Shown one piece after another: positions 58,872-64,000 of a stretch of DNA of 64,000 nucleotides; positions within the stretch are counted from its first letter, which is position 1; each line of letters opens with the position of its first letter. The DNA is taken from the NCBI GenBank assembly GCA_037833965.1, contig AP031353.1, positions 28,770,501-28,834,500 of the forward strand, read 5' to 3'. The DNA is from Marchantia polymorpha subsp. ruderalis (Eukaryota; Streptophyta; Marchantiopsida; Marchantiales; Marchantiaceae). The translations under genes and the position numbers were made by a program. The notes beneath the pieces were generated by a model. The model was not told the DNA's origin. It made no database searches and saw nothing but the letters and a program-made list of their open reading frames with translations.

Positions 58872-61427
58872 ATGTCGAAGGTTCCCCAGCTGCGAGTGTC
58901 TCCACTCAGGGTGCCGCAGATCGGTCTACGCGCATTTCAAGATGTGCTGACGAGGCTGAAGCTCGATTTTCTCCTCTGGGGGTGGAATTGGACATGTCCG
59001 GAGATGGTGCGCGAGTATCTGCAAGAGAGACACAAGCCTTCTCGCGGATTTCGCCCACACCCAGAGAGATGGGAAATTTGCAATTGGGCGCAGGTGTTGG
59101 GCAGGTGTGCCGGCGAGGAAGGGGATCTCCTCTTCGAGGCCGACAGCGTGAAAGTGTCCCAGGAGGAAGAAGTCTCTTACAATGAGCTCTTCAAGGTGGC
59201 TAGACATCCCAAGAACGGTTTCCGGACACGGGATTACAAGGATCGATTGCGGAGAAATGTCGCGACGGCATTGCTGCAGATATTGCAGCCGACCAAGACC
59301 GCTTACATGCATGGTTGGCAGGTAGAGTTCGTGGAGCTAGTGTTGTCAGGAGCTCCGGTGCATTGGGCACGGCTCCTGTGGAAGGTGACGCGCCAACATG
59401 CGCAAGAAGAGAGGGGAGGAACGCTCAATCATCTATCGCCTTACTTAATCGTGTTTTACCGGGCGATGGGATGTTTGACGAATGCTGAGAAAACTCGGTT
59501 TCCGCAGCTGAGCCGGACTTATCCAGGTAGATATTCGAGGGAGGCCGAAGTAGACACGGATCCGGACGAGGAACCTGCCAGTACGCCTCCGGCTCCGGCT
59601 CCAGCCAGAGCAGCAGAAGAACGTCGAAGTGAGCGCATTCCGCGCAAGCGGAAGTGGGATGAGAGACCTGAGGACAGGCAGCCGGAAGTACCAGCTGCGC
59701 CGACTCGTGGTCGGCCCACCCCCGAGCCTCACAGTCGACCAAAACAGAGGGCACGCAGAATGCCAACTGTTACTGAGGAGACCAGGCGAACTCCGACCCG
59801 GCGGAATCTCACACAGGAAGAGATAATTGCTCAGGTCCTAGGGAAGACGGCAGAAACCTCTGCACAGAAGGCACCACGGCCTTCGGGAGGAGATGGACGG
59901 ACTGACGACCGGCCGACTGCGAGTCGGATGACTGAAGGTCGACAAGCGGAAGGAAGGCCAACTGAACGGCGCGTTGAACCGGACAGCAGGCCGGAAGCAG
60001 AAGAGAGTTTGGCTGACGAGCCAACAATCCTCAGAGGGTCGTCTTCGGCGGAAGGCACTTCTGGAAGAACGCCACCAGCAAACAGGCCAAGTGGAGTCAA
60101 GACGCGCAGGGTGTATCCGACTCCCAGTCGGACAACTGCTGGTCGGCCGACTGCGAGTCGGACAACAGAGAGTCAGCCGGATTCGCCGACTGCGAGACGG
60201 ATGGGGCCAACGACGAGTGTGCGGACGCCTTCGGCGGACGCACCTTCAGCAAGGACACCTTCCGCGCAGATTGCGCCGGAAGGACAGGCAGCAGAAGCGG
60301 GCGGATCAAGAGTGACAAAAGTCACTGCGGCGTCGACCCCTTCACAAACCGAAGATCAAGCCGGAACAGGGGCTCAAGCAGTGGGATCTCCCACTGCCCT
60401 GGATATTTTAGCAGGCAGTGGAGCAGCAGTCGCAGCGGAAGCTGCTGCGCGCCACAGTTCCAGGGAGTCGCCAAGGGATTCGGTGGCGACTGAGATCCTC
60501 GAGACTGAGGATGAGACGAGCTCGGAAGAGCAAGAAGAGGATTCGGTGCAGAAAACGCCAACAGGGGTGCTGTGCGAACAGATAGTTCCACTCCTGCGAT
60601 ATCTGGATCGCAAGACATCCAAATACGCAAGTGCCTTAAAACCGCAGTCTTATGTGGAGACAATCAGGCGAAGGACGAGGAGCAAGGTGGCAAGGTGGGC
60701 CTCTAGGTGCGGAGTATATGTGGATAGGAACACCGCCCTCCGACAACACCTGGCGGTCACCCAGAAGCTGTACCAAGCCTTGCAGCAGCAGAAGGAGGAT
60801 GCGGCGACGAAGAGTCAGGCGGAGGCCGAACTAATACGGGCAAAGATCGAGTCGGAACTGCAGGAGGAGCGGAGACAGAACAAAGTCCTAGCAGCCGAGC
60901 TTGCGCGCCAGACGCGCGCCTTAGAGGAAAGTCAAAGAGCCCGCAAGGAGGATGAGGAGTTGTTGTGCAACTTGCAAACCGAGTGCTCGGATTTGAGGGC
61001 ACAACGTGCGGAATTAGAAATGCAGCTGGCAGAGGTGGAGAGCAGCTGCAGGGCACGAGGAGAGTTGGCGGCACGGGTGACTCGTTGTCTAAACGGATAC
61101 ACCCATTGGGAGGTGGCAGCTCAAGAGAGGGTTACACTCCGGGAGTTTGAGCTTCGGGCGGCGGCCTTGACGGAAGGTGACAGTCGGAGTCGGCGGCGAG
61201 TGGCGAGAAAATTAGAAACTTTCTTGTCGGGTGCGCGCGACACTATGGCGCACTTGCAGTCGGAAGTCACTGCAGCGCTCCGACGCCTGGGGTTACGCAG
61301 CCGGTCGGAAGACTGGCAAGGTAGAGACAGTAAGCGGAGCAGTCCGGCGCGCAGGAGGCGCAGCACCGGATCTGCTGAGTGCAGTAGAGTAGTTTGGTTT
61401 CGCGCAGATGCTGCGAGTGGTAGATAG
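58872..61427 (+). CDS. LTR-borne ORF, 851 aa, function unknown (open copy)
   Basis: Open sense frame inside U3 of the solo LTR, not gag or pol. I chose the ATG at 58872 (MSKVPQLRVSPLRVPQIGL) because the sister LTRs start at the equivalent place. Residues 1-220 look globular (FLLWGWNWTCPEMVREYL, YKDRLRRNVATALLQILQPT, GGTLNHLSPYLIVFYRAM). Residues 230-530 are disordered and rich in R, P, T and S, with repeated TASR/GRPT words. An acidic patch lies near 546 (ETEDETSSEEQEED). Next come LCEQIVPLLRYLDRKTSKYA (near 566), a coiled coil at about 616-734, then GYTHWEVAAQERVTLREFEL, SRSRRRVARKLETFLSGARD and a basic tail. No zinc finger, protease or envelope features are visible. The N-terminal block faintly recalls the plant-transposon-associated domain found in Athila-like ORFs (weak). 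It belongs to a fossil solo LTR; expression is unknown. Confidence 0.7.
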   Translation: MSKVPQLRVSPLRVPQIGLRAFQDVLTRLKLDFLLWGWNWTCPEMVREYLQERHKPSRGFRPHPERWEICNWAQVLGRCAGEEGDLLFEADSVKVSQEEEVSYNELFKVARHPKNGFRTRDYKDRLRRNVATALLQILQPTKTAYMHGWQVEFVELVLSGAPVHWARLLWKVTRQHAQEERGGTLNHLSPYLIVFYRAMGCLTNAEKTRFPQLSRTYPGRYSREAEVDTDPDEEPASTPPAPAPARAAEERRSERIPRKRKWDERPEDRQPEVPAAPTRGRPTPEPHSRPKQRARRMPTVTEETRRTPTRRNLTQEEIIAQVLGKTAETSAQKAPRPSGGDGRTDDRPTASRMTEGRQAEGRPTERRVEPDSRPEAEESLADEPTILRGSSSAEGTSGRTPPANRPSGVKTRRVYPTPSRTTAGRPTASRTTESQPDSPTARRMGPTTSVRTPSADAPSARTPSAQIAPEGQAAEAGGSRVTKVTAASTPSQTEDQAGTGAQAVGSPTALDILAGSGAAVAAEAAARHSSRESPRDSVATEILETEDETSSEEQEEDSVQKTPTGVLCEQIVPLLRYLDRKTSKYASALKPQSYVETIRRRTRSKVARWASRCGVYVDRNTALRQHLAVTQKLYQALQQQKEDAATKSQAEAELIRAKIESELQEERRQNKVLAAELARQTRALEESQRARKEDEELLCNLQTECSDLRAQRAELEMQLAEVESSCRARGELAARVTRCLNGYTHWEVAAQERVTLREFELRAAALTEGDSRSRRRVARKLETFLSGARDTMAHLQSEVTAALRRLGLRSRSEDWQGRDSKRSSPARRRRSTGSAECSRVVWFRADAASGR

Positions 61428-61460
61428 GATAGCGTAGTGCTAGTTAGGATCTTTTGAGAG

Positions 61461-61466
61461 TATAAA
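61461..61466 (+). promoter_or_regulatory. LTR TATA box
   Basis: TATAAA within gagtataaagtagatcaaga, only 33 bp after the stop of the 851-codon frame and about 0.93 kb before the LTR end. It places the ORF wholly in U3. Confidence 0.65.
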
Positions 61467-62393
61467 GTAGATCAAGACGTTTTGCCTTGGGACTCTTCCA
61501 GTTTCGGAAGTGCAGATCAGGAACTCACTTTCTTGGCGTGTTTGTGCATTTTGGTCCTGGCACCACGTAGAGAAGCTGCAGCATAGCGAAGTTACCGTAT
61601 GTTGTAGTTGAAGGCCTTCGGCTGAATGTTCAGAGCTAGCACCCGGTTAGAGACTTGAGTAGTGCGGATCTGCACCTGCGGGTGATTTCTGATGCTCAGA
61701 GCCGGCTGCGAGTTAGATACTTGAACAGTTCCCCCTTACTCCTTCGAGTGACATATCCTGATTGTACTCATACGGGAAGTTTCCCCTGAATGCCAATGTG
61801 AAGTTGTATTACTTCGTGTAAACCTTGGTTTGTAATTCAGGTTGTGTGTGTGTTACTGGATCGTGTTTTCAGTAAGTTCTCAGTCGGGTCTGCACTCCCT
61901 GCGTTTTGTGTGATAGTCGAGGGTGACGTCCACGGCGTACGTAGAGGCTTCGTTCCGAAGTGAGAAGTCCAGTCCGGGTACCCCCGCTAGTTCCTGGCGG
62001 AAGGGCAGTAAAAGCCGGAGTGGGAGGCACTTCCTGCAGAACCTCTGAGTGAACTTGCGAGACACTTTCCTCCTGAAATCCGAAGCGGAGGTCCTGACCG
62101 ACCTCCGAGTTGTGCTGTTTTTGCCAGTTTCAGGTGTGTGTGTGTGTGTGTTGAGTGACCAAGCTGTACCGTGCATCCTCCGAGCATCCTCCGAGTTGAG
62201 ATCCTCCTCCGAGTCGAGCCTCCGAGTCGAGCACTGCAGTATTTCTGGGAGTGACAGTCGCCTAGAATTCAAACTCTACCAAAAGTCTGTTAAATGTGAC
62301 ACTTTTACTCTGTGTGTTGCCTCTGTCCCTGTGGGTTCGATCTTTTTACCACCATACTGCAAGTTTTAGCCTTTGGTGGGTTATTACAATACA

Positions 62394-63249
62394 CAGGTCG
62401 TCCTGTACCCGTTCTTGGAAGGCGGCTGTGCCGAAGGCGTTGACCGCGATCAACGGACTCCGTCTAGTCTGTCCATCTCTCTCGCCTCTTTGTCGGCGCT
62501 CTTGTCTCCGAAATCCCGACCGGCCGAAGGCGCACTCGTCCGTACGGTCCGTACGGATTTCGCTACTCTGTTGGGTCCTCACCTAACCGTGATGCGCTGG
62601 CGCCGAAGGCGCCGTACAAGTTCCAACCCCGAAGGCGGATTCCTAGGGCCGAAGGCGGATTTCCCGCCGAGGGCGAAGTGCCTATGCGCAGGCGAAATCC
62701 GTCCGCCTATGCGTAGGTGCAAGTCCTCCCGCCTATGCGTAGGCGGCATTCCTTCCGCGTAGGCGAAATTCTCAGCGGACTTCCCGCCGAGGTCAAACTC
62801 ATTTCGCCTATGCGTAGGCGAACTTCCTTCACCTATGCGTAGGCGAAAGTCTTTGTATCTTTCGACCGTCAAAACTCCCTGAGTCCTGATCCGTTCCAAG
62901 CGTTCTTGGGCTCGTTAGAACCAGCGCGTCAAGCTCTTTTTAACGAGACCCTAACCAAGTCAAGGCGTTTGGGAATTGCATAGATTCTGGGGGATTCCTC
63001 TAGCGCCGAAGGCGTACCGCCTAAGGCGGATTATGCGCCTTGCGCCGAAGGAGAACTCCTTCAGAGTCGATCGTTCAGGGCGGGCGCCTGTTCCGGACAT
63101 TGCGCACAACTTGATGATTCTCGATGATTCTCCGAGATCATCCAGTTTCACTCTATTTAAATGTACCGATCGCTATTTACACTACTGCTGCGGTACAGTT
63201 TTCCAAAAATGTTTTAAATTCCACATAAATACCAAAAGTGGGTTACCAC
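62394..63249 (-). repeat. Inverted LTR fragment within the 3' LTR
   Basis: Reverse complement of the first part of an LTR. It ends at 63249 with the complement of tgtggtaacccacttttgg, a precise LTR start, and contains the inverted tcgttagaaccagcgcgtc module and cgccgaaggcg hairpins. Near 62420 it jumps between two LTR positions, so it has an internal deletion. The other LTR end is absent. It probably began as a minus-strand LTR insertion later trimmed by deletion. Confidence 0.8.
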
Positions 63250-64000
63250 AGCCACGCTCAAGACAGTCACCGACAAATTCAATGGCGACCGAAATCCTCA
63301 ATTTGGAGGATAACGAAGAAGGAGGATCAACGGAATCAGCGTCGGGATCGGAATCAACTGAGGAGGAGGAGCAGTCAGTGGCAGGCACGCCGACGGCGGC
63401 GCTCTACGAGCAGGTAGTGGAGAAGTGGAGAAAAGTGGAGAAGTACGCGGACCCCTGCCAACCTGGGTCCTACGTCGAACTAGTGAGAAGACGAACCCGC
63501 ACTAAAGTCCACACCAGCAAGTTGTTGGCCCGTGTGGATCAGGAACTTAAGGATCTGCGGGAGAGGCATGATTGCCTGTGGGGCCACCTCAACCTCACTA
63601 AGAAGATGTACAAGGCTCTCGACAAGACGAAGAACGAGAAGCTGGAAGATTTTGCCAAGGCAAAGGCGAAGCTCGCAGAGGAGCTGGATTCTAAGCAGGC
63701 TCAGAATCTGAGGAGCTCGTGCGACAAACACGGTTGTTAGAGCAGTGTCAGCTCGCACGTCAGGCGGATGAAGAATTAATCCGCAGACTGCAATCCGAGT
63801 GCGGGGAGTTGAGAGCGCAGCGTGCGGAGGCCAAATTGCAGTTGGTTGTAGTTGAAGACGATTGCCGGCGGGAGGCAGATCGCACGAAGGAAGAATTGGC
63901 AAGGCGAGTCAGCCAGTGTCTCAGAGGTAACGCCCACTGGGAAGTGGCGGCGCAGGAGAAATTCACACTGCGCGAGTTAGAGCTTCGTGCGGCGGGGTTG
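63250..64000 (+). pseudogene. LTR-borne ORF, C-terminal part, in the 3' LTR (broken, cut by the window end)
   Basis: Parallels 40740-41520 of the 5' LTR: MATEILNLEDNEEGGSTES, KYADPCQPGSYVELVRRRTR, a coiled coil, and RGNAHWEVAAQEKFTLRELE at the very end. It belongs to the large element's own version of the ORF and is broken. Confidence 0.75.

Larger units (their letters stand above)
57501..62388 (+). mobile_element. Solo LTR, Ty3/gypsy, long coding type (nested in the 3' LTR)
   Basis: 4888 bp, tgtggtaacac to gggttattaca, with a 5-bp target duplication ataca (57496-57500 and 62389-62393). It looks whole. It carries hairpin modules, an open 851-codon frame, TATAAA at 61461 and an end region with (GT)n and catcctccgag repeats. 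Close relative of 41589-46454. The frame being open suggests a fairly recent insertion. Confidence 0.93.
37593..64000 (+). mobile_element. Ty3/gypsy LTR retrotransposon (Tat/Athila-like), old, nested, runs off the window
   Basis: Full layout in order: 5' LTR (37593 to about 47650), Asp-tRNA-like primer site, gag, protease, reverse transcriptase, RNase H, integrase, polypurine tract (55880-55891) and 3' LTR from 55892 past the window end. Three solo LTRs of related families lie inside it (41589-46454, 50271-52717, 57501-62388). Without these its LTR is about 5.2 kb and its internal part about 5.8 kb. The first 230 bp of the two LTRs differ at roughly 6 percent by eye, so it is not recent. The gene region has a handful of breaks besides the insertion; it is a fossil. 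The RT block RKLNAATRKDHHPLPF with FLDGFSGYNQ and the DDFCVFG variant point to Tat/Athila. Confidence 0.9.
55892..64000 (+). repeat. 3' LTR of the large element, rearranged and cut by the window end
   Basis: Starts tgtggtaccccacttttgg and parallels the 5' LTR to about 57495 (near 39184 in the 5' LTR). A solo LTR then intervenes (57501-62388), followed by an inverted LTR fragment (62394-63249). The parallel resumes in plus orientation at 63250 (near 40740 in the 5' LTR). The stretch corresponding to about 39185-40740 is missing. Confidence 0.8.

Noticed and set aside
58872-61427. LTR-borne ORF as an envelope gene
   Set aside because: No signal peptide, no membrane segment and no cysteine pattern; it has a long disordered middle and a coiled coil, and it lies in the LTR rather than between integrase and LTR.

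Overview
The window looks like nuclear DNA of a land plant, most likely a bryophyte (inference). The evidence is an intron-poor LRR receptor-like protein, a UDP-glycosyltransferase remnant, a large LRR protein whose C-terminal block resembles (from memory) the LRR-ROCO-type proteins expanded in mosses and liverworts, and a Ty3/gypsy retrotransposon of Tat/Athila type with an Asp-tRNA-like primer site. Host DNA is AT-rich. The retroelement DNA is GC-richer and full of short hairpins such as cgccttcggcg.

Layout. 1-7450 is AT-rich DNA with no gene I can support. 7978-10372 is an LRR receptor-like protein gene with one frame break. 10440-19250 is decayed gene-like DNA: a UDP-glycosyltransferase remnant (16796-18330), a direct duplication of about 0.8 kb and an inverted duplicated fragment. 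19250-21960 is mostly AT-rich and empty. 21962-32765 is a tandem duplication of a roughly 2.4-kb unit. The first copy carries a 2.9-kb insert of unknown class containing a 270-bp tandem array. The second copy carries a minus-strand solo LTR. 34526-37075 encodes an 849-aa LRR protein with four 69-bp repeats near its N-terminus.

37593 to the window end is one old Ty3/gypsy element with LTRs of about 5 kb: 5' LTR, primer site, gag, protease, RT, RNase H, integrase, polypurine tract and a 3' LTR that runs off the window. Three related solo LTRs have inserted into it, one in each LTR and one in the protease region, each with a clean 5-bp target duplication. A fourth sits at 28237-30963. The 3' LTR also carries an inverted LTR fragment. 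The internal genes have a handful of breaks.

The most unusual observation is that the long LTR versions (about 4.9-5.2 kb) carry a sense-strand ORF of about 850 codons. It lies entirely upstream of the LTR TATA box, so inside U3. The copy at 58872-61427 is open throughout. It has an N-terminal globular block, a long disordered middle, an acidic patch, a coiled coil and a conserved C-terminal block. A diverged version occupies the same place in the host element's own LTRs, and the two share amino acids through silent changes, which suggests past selection on the protein. Shorter LTRs (2.4-2.7 kb) of the same group share the ends and promoter but lack this ORF.
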